Shown: positions 44,441 to 52,368 of the stretch, piece by piece | Position numbering within the stretch: position 1 is the stretch's first letter | How the letters are laid out: every line of letters starts with the position of its first letter | Assembly: GCF_030159895.1 (NCBI RefSeq) | Contig: NZ_BSNI01000002.1 | Coordinates: 1,390,306 to 1,454,305 of the forward strand | Length of the DNA stretch: 64,000 nucleotides | Direction of reading: 5' to 3' | Source of the DNA: Maritalea porphyrae | GTDB taxonomy: Bacteria; Pseudomonadota; Alphaproteobacteria; Rhizobiales; Devosiaceae | The notes under the pieces: model-generated | The model's input: only the letters and a program-made list of their open reading frames with translations | Told to the model about the DNA's origin: nothing | Database searches by the model: none | Made by a program: the position numbers and the translations under genes

Positions 44441-45772
44441 ATGAATGCCAAATTTGACACTATTTTTCTTAATGGAACTGTTGCCAATCACAATGGCGTC
44501 ACCAAAGGAGATGTGGGGGTCATAAATGGCAAAATCGCAGAAGTTGGCGACTTATCTGGACGCGAAACCGAAGCGTCCGTTGATTGTGCGGGTCTGCACA
44601 TTTTGCCGGGTGTAATTGATACACAAGTACATTTTCGCGAACCAGGCAATGAGCATAAAGAAGATTTAGAATCAGGTTCGCTTGCTGCGGTCATGGGGGG
44701 CGTAACAGGCGTGTTTGAAATGCCAAACACCAATCCTTTGACCATCGACAAGGCAACTTTCGAAGATAAGATCAAACGCGCAAAGCACCGCATGCATTGC
44801 GACTTTGCATTCTATATCGGCGGAACACATGAAAATGTTGATCAACTGCCCGAGCTAGAAAAAATGCCCGGCTGTGCTGGTGTAAAAGTCTTTATGGGTT
44901 CATCGACGGGTTCGCTCTTGGTTGAAGACGATGATGGTGTAGAGAACATTCTACGGGCGATCTCACGCAGAGCTGCATTCCATTCTGAAGATGAGCCACG
45001 ATTGGTTTCGCGCGAGCATTTGCGCGTTGAAGGCGATCCAAGTTCGCACCCTGTTTGGCGCGACGTCGAAGCCGCGGTGAAATGCACCAAACGGTTGCTT
45101 GCGCTATCAAAGAAAACAGGAAAACGCATTCACGTGCTGCACATTTCAACGGCAGATGAAATGGCGTTGCTGGCGGAGCACAAAGACCTTGCAAGTGTTG
45201 AGGTTACACCTCACCACCTAACGTTGGACGAAACAGCTTACGACAAGCTGGGCACCTATGTGCAAATGAACCCACCCGTGCGCGATGCGCAGCATCGGGC
45301 AGGCATTTGGGCAGGTGTGGATGCAGGCATCGCCGATATTTTGGGTTCAGATCACGCGCCGCACACAAAGGAAGAGAAAGATCAACCTTATCCAAAATCA
45401 CCATCTGGCATGACTGGTGTGCAAACACTGGTGCCGGTGATGCTGGATCACGTAAATAAAGGCAAAATGACACTTGAGCGCTTTGTGGATATGACAAGCC
45501 ATGGGCCAAATCGTCTCTTCCAAATCGCAGGCAAAGGCCGCATCGCAGTTGGATACGATGCCGATTTGACTATTGTTGATCTCAAGCGCAAGCAAGTGAT
45601 TGATAACAACTGGATCGCTTCAAAGCCTGGTTGGACGCCATATGATGGCGTAGAAGTCACCGGTTGGCCCGTCGGTACAATTTTGCGCGGCCACAAAGTG
45701 ATGTGGGAAGGCGAATTGGTTGAGGCTCACAAAGGCGAGCCAATGACATTTGCAGAATCGCTGGCCAACTAG
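44441..45772 (+). CDS. pyrC: Dihydroorotase (type I, PyrC-like)
   Basis: 443 residues of the amidohydrolase family. DTQVHFREPGNEHKEDLESG holds the HxR metal site (normally HxH; here His-Phe-Arg, as usual in type I dihydroorotases), the carbamylated Lys is in GVKVFMGSSTG, further His are in FHSEDEPR, HVLHIST and VTPHHLTL, and the catalytic Asp in LGSDHAPH. It closes carbamoyl aspartate to dihydroorotate in pyrimidine synthesis. NPPVRDAQHR contacts substrate. Complete and normal length. Confidence 0.92.
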   Translation: MNAKFDTIFLNGTVANHNGVTKGDVGVINGKIAEVGDLSGRETEASVDCAGLHILPGVIDTQVHFREPGNEHKEDLESGSLAAVMGGVTGVFEMPNTNPLTIDKATFEDKIKRAKHRMHCDFAFYIGGTHENVDQLPELEKMPGCAGVKVFMGSSTGSLLVEDDDGVENILRAISRRAAFHSEDEPRLVSREHLRVEGDPSSHPVWRDVEAAVKCTKRLLALSKKTGKRIHVLHISTADEMALLAEHKDLASVEVTPHHLTLDETAYDKLGTYVQMNPPVRDAQHRAGIWAGVDAGIADILGSDHAPHTKEEKDQPYPKSPSGMTGVQTLVPVMLDHVNKGKMTLERFVDMTSHGPNRLFQIAGKGRIAVGYDADLTIVDLKRKQVIDNNWIASKPGWTPYDGVEVTGWPVGTILRGHKVMWEGELVEAHKGEPMTFAESLAN

Positions 45773-45775
45773 GCG

Positions 45776-46444
45776 CTAGTCGCCTGCAACGAAATAGCGC
45801 CATTCGCCATTGGCATCGATTCCAACGCGAAAGAAATACCAGCCGCCATAAAGCTGCATTTCTTCCAAGTCTTGGTGACTGACGATCTTATAGACATCAA
45901 TCAGCTCTTTGGGGCTTAGGTTCTCGAGATCGTTGGAAGCATAGGCGGGCCAGACATAAATCTCCGGCTCTCCGTTTTCTGCTGGTGTGATCGCGTATGG
46001 TGCTTCGAGCAACTCAATCATTATCGCCATTAGCTCACGGCCTTCGCCGTCATTTGACGAATCTCGCAAAAACAGAATCGGATCAAGTACGGCTCCGAAT
46101 GACAGAACGGGCATGTTGGTCTGCCGTTTGATTATTGGGCGAAGCGCTTCGGCGTCGCCAGATTTTGCAGCGGCCAACAATTCATCTCGGGCCTGACGCA
46201 CTTTTTCTGGAAGCAGTGACAAATCTCGGCGAATCTCCAAGTTTTGATATCCTTGGCGCTCTTCTCGCTCTGGCGCATCAGGGATAATCATCCGTTCATC
46301 GCCCTCCGACAATGGCTCACCTTCGCTTGCCATTGGAACAGGCGTTGAAATTGGTGAGTTGGAATAGGCGGCGGCTGGCGCAACCAAGCAAATCGTCGAC
46401 ATAGCCAGTGCGCAAATTACGTTGCCAATAGTTGAATGCGTCAT
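45776..46444 (-). CDS. Exported protein of unknown function
   Basis: 222 residues with a signal peptide (ICALAMSTICLVAPAAAYS). The mature part has an acidic, Pro-rich start, a helical section (LPEKVRQARDELLAAAKSGDAEAL), a stretch on a catalytic-looking FLRDSSNDGEGRELMAI, and a C-terminal YGGWYFFRVGIDANGEWRYF strand pair. I know similar proteins only as hypothetical ones conserved in Rhizobiales. It converges on pyrC with three bases between the stops. Confidence 0.65.
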   Translation of the reverse strand: MTHSTIGNVICALAMSTICLVAPAAAYSNSPISTPVPMASEGEPLSEGDERMIIPDAPEREERQGYQNLEIRRDLSLLPEKVRQARDELLAAAKSGDAEALRPIIKRQTNMPVLSFGAVLDPILFLRDSSNDGEGRELMAIMIELLEAPYAITPAENGEPEIYVWPAYASNDLENLSPKELIDVYKIVSHQDLEEMQLYGGWYFFRVGIDANGEWRYFVAGD

Positions 46445-46504
46445 TCAGGTCCCCAAATTGCCATTGTCGCAAGTTTTGCACAAAGCGCAGCATTTGGGCA
46501 GTAA

Positions 46505-46765
46505 TTATTGCAATGTGCGGTCGACCGTATATTCGCCCTGAATAACCTTGTCTGGAATGCGTTTCATCAACTCGCAGATTGCGGTTTCACCGTAAAGCTC
46601 CACAAGCGTTGCAAGGCCAGCAAAGATTGCCGCATGCGCCAACGCTTCGGTTTTAACCTCTTCACCTTCGGCATTGCGCCAAGCTTCGGCCAAATATTGC
46701 AGGGCGCGTTTTCGTGCTTCGTCTTCGCGCTCAAAAAGCGCTTGGCTGTTTTCGTGATGGAACAT
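46505..46765 (-). CDS. Small helical protein of unknown function
   Basis: 86 residues from the ATG at 46765, which follows AGGAG by ten bases; a longer frame from 46834 lacks this. The sequence is mostly helical and acidic (SQALFEREDEARKRALQYLAE core: EDEARKRALQYLAE) with a hydrophobic helix around ALAHAAIFAGLATLVELYGE. No signal peptide. No known domain recognised. Alone between two exported-protein genes. Confidence 0.6.
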   Translation of the reverse strand: MFHHENSQALFEREDEARKRALQYLAEAWRNAEGEEVKTEALAHAAIFAGLATLVELYGETAICELMKRIPDKVIQGEYTVDRTLQ

Positions 46766-46858
46766 AGATGCGGTACTCCTGACACGGAAAGGTTTAACAC
46801 GCACTTGAGGTGTCGTAACCACAGAAGTGATCAAAAGGTTAACGCGTAGGGGAAAACT

Positions 46859-47236
46859 TTATTCAGCAAACCTTGTGTGGATATTTTTGGAGATTTCGGC
46901 ACCTTCTTCAATGAACCTTTTCATCATGGTTTGGGCGTTGAAGGTACATCGCACATGTAGTCGACTGAAATCATAATATCCGTTGTTAAATGAAGCAGTT
47001 AGTCGTTCACGACGATCCTCATCCACCTCTTCAAGATCCATCAATTCAGCAAATTGGTCGCGCCAGTTGGTGCCAGATTGCATGCATAAATCGTCAAGGT
47101 GATATAGCGCCCCCATAATGGTCGCCAACCGTTCCATATCTGCTTGATAAGGCGGATCAACGGCAAATACAGCCGGCACTTGAAACAGCGATATTCCAAG
47201 CGCAAGAATCACATGTTTGATTGATAGACTGTTCAC
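46859..47236 (-). CDS. TIGR02301 / DUF2385 family exported protein
   Basis: 125 residues from a GTG start. Signal peptide (IKHVILALGISLFQVPAVFA), then the family core PPYQADMERLATIMGALYHL, DLCMQSGTNWRDQFAELM and NNGYYDFSRLHVRCT with the two conserved, well-separated cysteines (in DLC and RC), presumably a disulphide. The family is confined to alphaproteobacteria and has no assigned function. Its Shine-Dalgarno (CCGGAG) overlaps the 3' arm of a strong hairpin; see the next entry. Confidence 0.85.
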   Translation of the reverse strand: MNSLSIKHVILALGISLFQVPAVFAVDPPYQADMERLATIMGALYHLDDLCMQSGTNWRDQFAELMDLEEVDEDRRERLTASFNNGYYDFSRLHVRCTFNAQTMMKRFIEEGAEISKNIHTRFAE

Positions 47237-47278
47237 AAAAAGACTCCGGTCCCTACGTCTTTTGTACGTAAGGACCGG
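47237..47278 (-). terminator. Terminator/attenuator hairpin before the TIGR02301 gene
   Basis: On the reverse strand CCGGTCC-x-TACGT pairs with ACGTA-x-GGACCGG (12 pairs, one mismatch, loop of seven), followed after four bases by TTTTT and then directly the GTG start. It may end the DUF3179 transcript; its 3' arm also touches the downstream ribosome site. Confidence 0.6.
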
Positions 47279-47298
47279 CTCAATCTCAAGCCTAACCT

Positions 47299-48312
47299 TT
47301 ATTGGATGATTTCAAGGTCAGGAATGAACGCGCGCGCGGCGAAGGCGAACGTGATTTCATGCACCACATGGTTCCCATTTTTATCGACTACGGAAATATT
47401 GCCTACATCCCGACCATCTGAAATCCGGGATGTATCAAGTGCCGAGGCTTGTCCTGCGCTCCAAGAAAACGTCAAACCGTCTTTGCTAAAACTGCCGTCT
47501 TCACTGAGTCTTGGTAGCGCCACTGCGAATGGCTTGCTGCCTTGGATCAAAATGACTCGCACCATGCCATTTATGTCTTCTGGCATTTCACCCCTAAACA
47601 AGAATGGCTGAGAGGTCCGATCATATCCCGCATATGGGTTCCGACCAAGTTGTGAAATTCGACGAGGATCTGGCAATAGCATTTTGCCATCGGGATATTC
47701 TTGTTTGAACAAATCAAGGCTCATCAAGCGCGAAGGGTATGATTTTAGCTTTCTGCCAGCATGAACACCCGCCAGTGCGTTGCCGTCGAACTGTTGCCAC
47801 CAGCTTTGGGTTGGGCGGTCGTACATGATCAAATCTGAATTGCGTAACTTTCCAGATGTGCCGAACGTAACCGCCTCACCATCAATGGTTCGATCAAAAA
47901 CGATCGATGTATTGCACAGTGGACAAAATGTAACTGCGACCGGCACGCCACCGACATTATCATTGACGATTTCGTGCCACATCATAATCCGCAACGGGTA
48001 GGCGCGTGCATCGCCATTAAGCTCCAAACCGATAACCGGTTCATTGCCGGGAATGATGATGTTGTTGGAGACATCTTCAAATTTCGGTTCATCAATTGAA
48101 GGAATGTTGTCGCGCCCAATAACGTCAGTGACGTCCCAATATGGAATGGTGGCACGTGAAAAATCAGTTTTCCAGCCTTCAGCAACCCACCGACCTGGCG
48201 TTTCTTGGCTTTCATATAGCGGGATATTTTCCGCAAATGCGGTTTGAGTTGCAAATCCGCCGGCACTTATCGCCATTACCGCCAGAATGCGCGCAAAGCT
48301 TCTAATCAACAT
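47299..48312 (-). CDS. DUF3179 domain exported protein
   Basis: 337 residues from the ATG at 48312, preceded by GAGGAGG. Signal peptide (ARILAVMAISAGGFATQTAFA). The DUF3179 core follows: PLRIMMWHEIVNDNVGGVPVAVTFCPLCNTSIVF (key part TFCPLCNTSIVFDR with a CxxC pair, about 110-125), GTSGKLRNSDLIMYDR and WWQQFDGNALAG. Function unknown; the CPLC and the nearby His suggest metal or thiol chemistry in the periplasm. Common in marine bacteria and archaea. A hairpin terminator follows it. Confidence 0.85.
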   Translation of the reverse strand: MLIRSFARILAVMAISAGGFATQTAFAENIPLYESQETPGRWVAEGWKTDFSRATIPYWDVTDVIGRDNIPSIDEPKFEDVSNNIIIPGNEPVIGLELNGDARAYPLRIMMWHEIVNDNVGGVPVAVTFCPLCNTSIVFDRTIDGEAVTFGTSGKLRNSDLIMYDRPTQSWWQQFDGNALAGVHAGRKLKSYPSRLMSLDLFKQEYPDGKMLLPDPRRISQLGRNPYAGYDRTSQPFLFRGEMPEDINGMVRVILIQGSKPFAVALPRLSEDGSFSKDGLTFSWSAGQASALDTSRISDGRDVGNISVVDKNGNHVVHEITFAFAARAFIPDLEIIQ

Positions 48313-48403
48313 TGGGTCCTCCTCATTTGAGAAGAATGGTGCAACAGTGGCATGGCTGAAACAACTCAAGCATTCTCACGCTTGTGTGATTGCCTTTGGC
48401 ACA

Positions 48404-48814
48404 TCACTTGCTTTTGGAGAATAATGCCCAGGCGGCTTTGACGGTTTCTTCAAGCTTTGGCGTTGTGTGACAACGGTGCAGGTCTTCAATGCCAATCACT
48501 GCTGTTGCGGCGGCATCATCTAGTGCGACGGCGTGATCAATGTCCGCAGTGCCAGTAAACACATGTAACTCGTGACGCGGCACATCAAAGCTGAGTTTCT
48601 TCACAAACTGTAACTGCTCAACCTGCAAGTTGGTCTCTTCCATCAACTCCCGGCGAATGGCGTCGATAAACTGCTCGCCCTTTTCGACGCGACCGCCAGG
48701 TAAGCTCCACAAGCCTTTATATGGCGGGTTTGAGCGTTCAACCAACAATACTCTATCCCCGCTAAACAGGGCAGCACTTACAGCATAAACGAGTTCGCCG
48801 GACATGGGGCTCAT
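48404..48814 (-). CDS. NUDIX hydrolase
   Basis: 136 residues. The NUDIX box is GGRVEKGEQFIDAIRREL followed by MEETNL (about residues 38-61; the last Gly of the usual EExG is Asn). It cleaves a nucleoside diphosphate linked to another group; FSGDRVLLVERSNPPYKGLW is like the ADP-ribose/8-oxo-dGTP type. The ATG overlaps the stop of the upstream Lrp gene as ATGA, so the two are translationally coupled. Confidence 0.85.
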   Translation of the reverse strand: MSPMSGELVYAVSAALFSGDRVLLVERSNPPYKGLWSLPGGRVEKGEQFIDAIRRELMEETNLQVEQLQFVKKLSFDVPRHELHVFTGTADIDHAVALDDAAATAVIGIEDLHRCHTTPKLEETVKAAWALFSKSK

Positions 48815-49242
48815 AGTGGTGGTAGTCGCCTCTTCACAGGTGATGCTTTTACGATTGAAGTGTTAGTTTGAGCATGTTCGGAGATTCTATCAAGGATCAA
48901 ATCCAACTGCTCAATAGATTTTAGATAGAGCTTACACACAAAGCAATCGTCACCCGTTACCTTGTCACATTCGACAATTTCTGCCGTATCCATGATAAGC
49001 TTTTGAACCATCTGCAGCTTTCCCGGCATTGGGTTTATCCGAACTACGGCGCGCAACGGGTATCCAAGCTGAGCGTGGTCCACGCGCAATGTGTAACCTC
49101 CGATTGTGCCGCGTTCCTCTAAGCGCTTGAGGCGCTCAGATGTGCTTGGTGAGGAAAGTCCAACAGCGGACGCCAAATCCTTAAGCGGTGTTTTCGCGTC
49201 CTTGTGCATAATGCCAATTATTTGCCGATCTACATCATCCAT
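48811..49242 (-). CDS. Lrp/AsnC family regulator (1)
   Basis: 143 residues. Helix-turn-helix at about 18-44 (TPLKDLASAVGLSSPSTSERLKRLEERG) and the C-terminal RAM (ferredoxin-like, amino-acid sensing) domain with EIVECDKVTGDDCFVCKLYLKS. It probably responds to an amino acid. It is divergent from an EamA exporter across 118 bases that hold an inverted repeat and a direct repeat, and cotranscribed with a NUDIX gene. An exporter as target is common for Lrp neighbours. Confidence 0.9.
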   Translation of the reverse strand: MDDVDRQIIGIMHKDAKTPLKDLASAVGLSSPSTSERLKRLEERGTIGGYTLRVDHAQLGYPLRAVVRINPMPGKLQMVQKLIMDTAEIVECDKVTGDDCFVCKLYLKSIEQLDLILDRISEHAQTNTSIVKASPVKRRLPPL

Positions 49243-49272
49243 TTAGGTAAATCCATGTTCCGTATTAATAAA

Positions 49273-49300
49273 ATTAGGTCTATCGAACAATATGCCTAAT
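49273..49300. promoter_or_regulatory. Candidate Lrp operator (ATTAGG-N16-CCTAAT) plus TTGCAAAT direct repeat
   Basis: Perfect inverted repeat 49273-49278 / 49295-49300 in the divergent gap; two copies of TTGCAAAT follow at about 49310 and 49325. AT-rich spaced arms suit an Lrp-type multimer. Confidence 0.4.
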
Positions 49301-49360
49301 GTGAAGTGTTTGCAAATTTGATGCTTGCAAATAGGCTTTAGCCAACAAAGGATGGAAAAC

Positions 49361-50257
49361 ATGAAAAGTACAACTGTTGGCACGATCGAAATGGTCGCCG
49401 CGATGCTTATATCAGGTACGATCGGCTATTTTGTCGTCATATCTGAGTTGCCGATATTGAATGTAGTCTGGTTTCGTTGCCTGCTCGGCGCTATCACCTT
49501 GCTCGCAATCTGCTGGATGCTTGGTTTTCTAAAACGCGACCATTTCACCAAGCGTGTTCTGCTTCTGGGCGGCATTAGCGGCGTAACCGTTGTTGCCAAT
49601 TGGGTATTGCTGTTCTCGTCTTTTTCAAAGGCGTCAATAACCATTGCTACGGTTACTTATCACACGCAGCCATTTATGCTTGTCGCGCTGGGCGCTCTTT
49701 TTCTGTCCGAAAAAGTCACGCTGAGCAAAGTCTTTTGGTTGTCGCTGGCATTTGTCGGTATGGTTTTCGTTGTCCAAGCCCGGCAAGCTGATGGATCAGG
49801 CACAGACTATTTGCTGGGCATTGCGATGTCTCTAGGGGCAGCATTCTTGTACGCGATTACCGTAATACTTGTGAAAAGGCTGAAAGGTACGCCACCGCAT
49901 CTTGTTGCGCTCATTCACGTCAGTGTGGGGACTATTTTGCTTGCGCCGCTTGCCAGTTGGGCTGTGCAGCCTGAAACGACCGTTCAATGGACAAGCGTCC
50001 TGGCGCTCGGCATCTTATGTACAACGATTATGTACATCATCATGTATGATGCCTTCCAAAAGCTCAGCACGTCACTTACGGGCGCATTGTCATTTGTTTA
50101 TCCAGTTGCGGCAATTGTTGTTGACTACATTGCGTTTGATCGACAGCTAACAATGGGCCAATGGATCGGGTCTGCAGCAATTTTGTTTGCCGCCTGCGCG
50201 ATGACACTTGGATGGAAAATGCCATTCCTCAAAGCGTCCAGCCCTGCGCGTACATAG
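49361..50257 (+). CDS. EamA/DMT family exporter
   Basis: 298 residues from the ATG at 49361 (AAAGGA eight bases upstream). About ten membrane helices in two EamA repeats (about 10-140 and 155-290); GALFLSEKVTLSKVFWLSLAFVGMVFV is the usual end of the first repeat. RhaT/YdcZ-like transporters of this family export amino acids or metabolites. Its divergent position from an Lrp regulator suggests amino acid efflux under Lrp control. Confidence 0.87.
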   Translation: MKSTTVGTIEMVAAMLISGTIGYFVVISELPILNVVWFRCLLGAITLLAICWMLGFLKRDHFTKRVLLLGGISGVTVVANWVLLFSSFSKASITIATVTYHTQPFMLVALGALFLSEKVTLSKVFWLSLAFVGMVFVVQARQADGSGTDYLLGIAMSLGAAFLYAITVILVKRLKGTPPHLVALIHVSVGTILLAPLASWAVQPETTVQWTSVLALGILCTTIMYIIMYDAFQKLSTSLTGALSFVYPVAAIVVDYIAFDRQLTMGQWIGSAAILFAACAMTLGWKMPFLKASSPART

Positions 50258-50349
50258 TTTTTGGCGAATAATTGAGCTTTTTAGGCAAAACACAGATTTT
50301 GCAATAAGGTCTCTTCAGGTTGCTAGTAATGAGCAAATGGGGATACTTT

Positions 50350-51150
50350 ATGCAAGATGATATTCGGCCGCGCACGGCGCAAATTAACGGCGAAAGCTGG
50401 GGCGCTCGAGCACATGATTGGGCGGACATTCAAGAAAAAACTGTTCAAGCTGTTTATGAGACAGTCTTTAAGGAGGTAGCGCTGGGTGAAGGGCATCATT
50501 ACCTGGATGCCGGGTGTGGATCTGGTTTAGCCGCAAGTTTGGCGGCAGAACGCGGCGCAAATGTGAGTGGCGTAGATGCCGCCGCCGCTCTGATTGAAAT
50601 TGCGAAGGCCCGCACCGTTGATGGGGAGTTTGTCGTTGGCGATATTGAGGAATTGCCTTTCGAAGACAATTACTTTGATCTCGTCACAGGGTTCAATTCC
50701 TTTCAATATGCTGGGAATCCTAAAACCGCGCTCCGCGAGGCAGGACGAGTTTGCAAGCCGGACGGTCATATTCTCATTATGACATGGGGCGAGCCTGAAA
50801 ACATGGAGGCGGCTTCCCTAGTTGCTGCGCTAAAGCCGCTGATGCCGCCTCCACCACCGGGTGCTCCCGGCCCATTTGCGCTTTCTGAAAAGTCAAAGAT
50901 CCAGGACTTTGCGACAGCTGCGGGCCTTTCGCCCATTGAAATTCTCGATGTACAGAGCCCTTGGAATTACCCGGATCGTGAAACCGCTATCCGCGGACTG
51001 ATGAGCGCTGGAACGGCGAAAAGACCAATTGACGAACATGGTGCGCAAGTGGTTCACGACGTCTTTGCCAAGGCACTAGAACCATTTGAGCAGCCAGACG
51101 GGCGTATTATCATCAGCGCGTGGTTCAGATGTTTGCTTGCCAAGAAATGA
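50350..51150 (+). CDS. Class I SAM-dependent methyltransferase
   Basis: 266 residues from the ATG at 50350 (GGGGA upstream; in-frame ATG at 50329 also possible). SAM motif I is YLDAGCGSGLAASLAAERG (about 48-66), motif II acidic loop VSGVDAAAALIEIA, motif IV EDNYFDLVTGFNSFQYA. A Pro-rich loop LMPPPPPGAPGPF follows at about 160. UbiE-like small-molecule methyltransferase; substrate unknown. The downstream VOC gene starts 16 bases after its stop, so the two form an operon. Confidence 0.82.
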   Translation: MQDDIRPRTAQINGESWGARAHDWADIQEKTVQAVYETVFKEVALGEGHHYLDAGCGSGLAASLAAERGANVSGVDAAAALIEIAKARTVDGEFVVGDIEELPFEDNYFDLVTGFNSFQYAGNPKTALREAGRVCKPDGHILIMTWGEPENMEAASLVAALKPLMPPPPPGAPGPFALSEKSKIQDFATAAGLSPIEILDVQSPWNYPDRETAIRGLMSAGTAKRPIDEHGAQVVHDVFAKALEPFEQPDGRIIISAWFRCLLAKK

Positions 51151-51165
51151 TTTGAGGAGTTTTAA

Positions 51166-51558
51166 TTGGCGCAATTTATTTCCGCAGTTAGCTTGGTCGT
51201 ACCTGACTACGACCAAGCAATAGACTTTTATGTTGGTCAATTGGGTTTTGAACTCGTTGAAGATACAAGACTTTCACCCACCAAGCGCTGGGTGACCGTC
51301 GCGCCACTGGGCAGTCAGGAAACCCGACTTTTGCTGGCAAAGGCTGACGGCGAAACGCAAACGGCGTCAATTGGAAACCAAACAGGCGGACGCGTGTTTT
51401 TGTTTCTCACCACTGACAATTTTGTACGTGACTTTTCGCATTATCAAAAGCTTGGGGTGAGATTTCTGGAAGCGCCTCGACACGAGGTTTATGGCTCCGT
51501 TGTTGTTTTTGAAGATCCATTTGGCAATAGATGGGATTTGATCGAACCAAAGAAATAA
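51166..51558 (+). CDS. VOC (glyoxalase/bleomycin resistance) family protein
   Basis: 130 residues starting at TTG, chosen because GAGGAG lies six bases upstream. Two beta-alpha-beta-beta-beta modules are visible, starting SAVSLVVPDYDQAIDFYV and ending with VYGSVVVFEDPFGNRWDLIEP, the standard family ending. Relatives are glyoxalases, dioxygenases or resistance proteins; the metal ligands cannot be fixed here. Cotranscribed with the methyltransferase. Confidence 0.85.
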   Translation: MAQFISAVSLVVPDYDQAIDFYVGQLGFELVEDTRLSPTKRWVTVAPLGSQETRLLLAKADGETQTASIGNQTGGRVFLFLTTDNFVRDFSHYQKLGVRFLEAPRHEVYGSVVVFEDPFGNRWDLIEPKK

Positions 51559-51621
51559 GACTTGTCTTGAATTTGTTTCGTCGTTGACGCACCATAAACA
51601 AAATTGCAGTGAGCGAACCTG

Positions 51622-52368
51622 ATGTGCGGTAGACTGGACCTCAACGATACACGCGTTGAAATAAATAATGTTTTCAAAACCAAGGGTGGTATTCCATTCC
51701 CGCCGCGCTACAATATTGCGCCCACACAACCCGTGCTCACTGTGGCCAATATGCCTGCCGGCCGTGATGCGGTTCTGATGCGCTGGGGGTTGGTGCCACA
51801 TTGGGTCAAAGACCCACGTGACTTCTCTGTTCTAATCAACGCGCGAGTTGAGACAGTGCTGGAAAAACCGGCCTTTCGCTCGTCGATCAAAAACCAACGT
51901 TGTGTTGTGCCCGCTAGCGGCTACTATGAATGGTTGAGGGAAGGGGGCGAAAAGCAGCCTTACCATATCTCGAAGTCTGACGGTAAAATGCTGGCATTGG
52001 CTGGCATATATTCCACTTGGGAAGGGCCAAATGGCGAGGAGATTGATTCAATGGCCATTTTGACCCAAGAAGCGACAGGCGATTTGGCAAAAATCCACCA
52101 CCGCACCCCAGTTCATCTCAATGCCGAACAAATGGACTTATGGCTCGACACAAAATCGGTTACCGCCAAAGAAGCGCTCACCCTAGTTGAGCCACTTGAG
52201 CGGGTCGGCATGAAATCTTACCCCGTTTCGAAAAAGGTCAATAATGCACGAAATGAAGGCGAAGAACTGATCGTCCCGATCGACCGTGATGCCAAAGAAA
52301 GCAAAACGGAATCTCTTTCCAAAGAACCGGTTGGCAAGCCCAACAGTGATCAAATGGATTTGTTCTAA
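51622..52368 (+). CDS. yedK: SRAP domain protein (YedK/HMCES family)
   Basis: 248 residues. After the initiator Met comes the catalytic Cys2 (MCGRLDL), which forms a thiazolidine link with abasic sites in single-stranded DNA; Asn in RYNIAPTQP, Glu in PASGYYEWLREG and His in IHHRTPVHL complete the active site. It shields abasic sites at stalled forks. The C-terminal tail is charged and ends QMDLF (244-248), a near match to a beta-clamp-binding peptide. It overlaps the convergent dehydrogenase by four bases. No LexA box is seen upstream. Confidence 0.92.
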   Translation: MCGRLDLNDTRVEINNVFKTKGGIPFPPRYNIAPTQPVLTVANMPAGRDAVLMRWGLVPHWVKDPRDFSVLINARVETVLEKPAFRSSIKNQRCVVPASGYYEWLREGGEKQPYHISKSDGKMLALAGIYSTWEGPNGEEIDSMAILTQEATGDLAKIHHRTPVHLNAEQMDLWLDTKSVTAKEALTLVEPLERVGMKSYPVSKKVNNARNEGEELIVPIDRDAKESKTESLSKEPVGKPNSDQMDLF

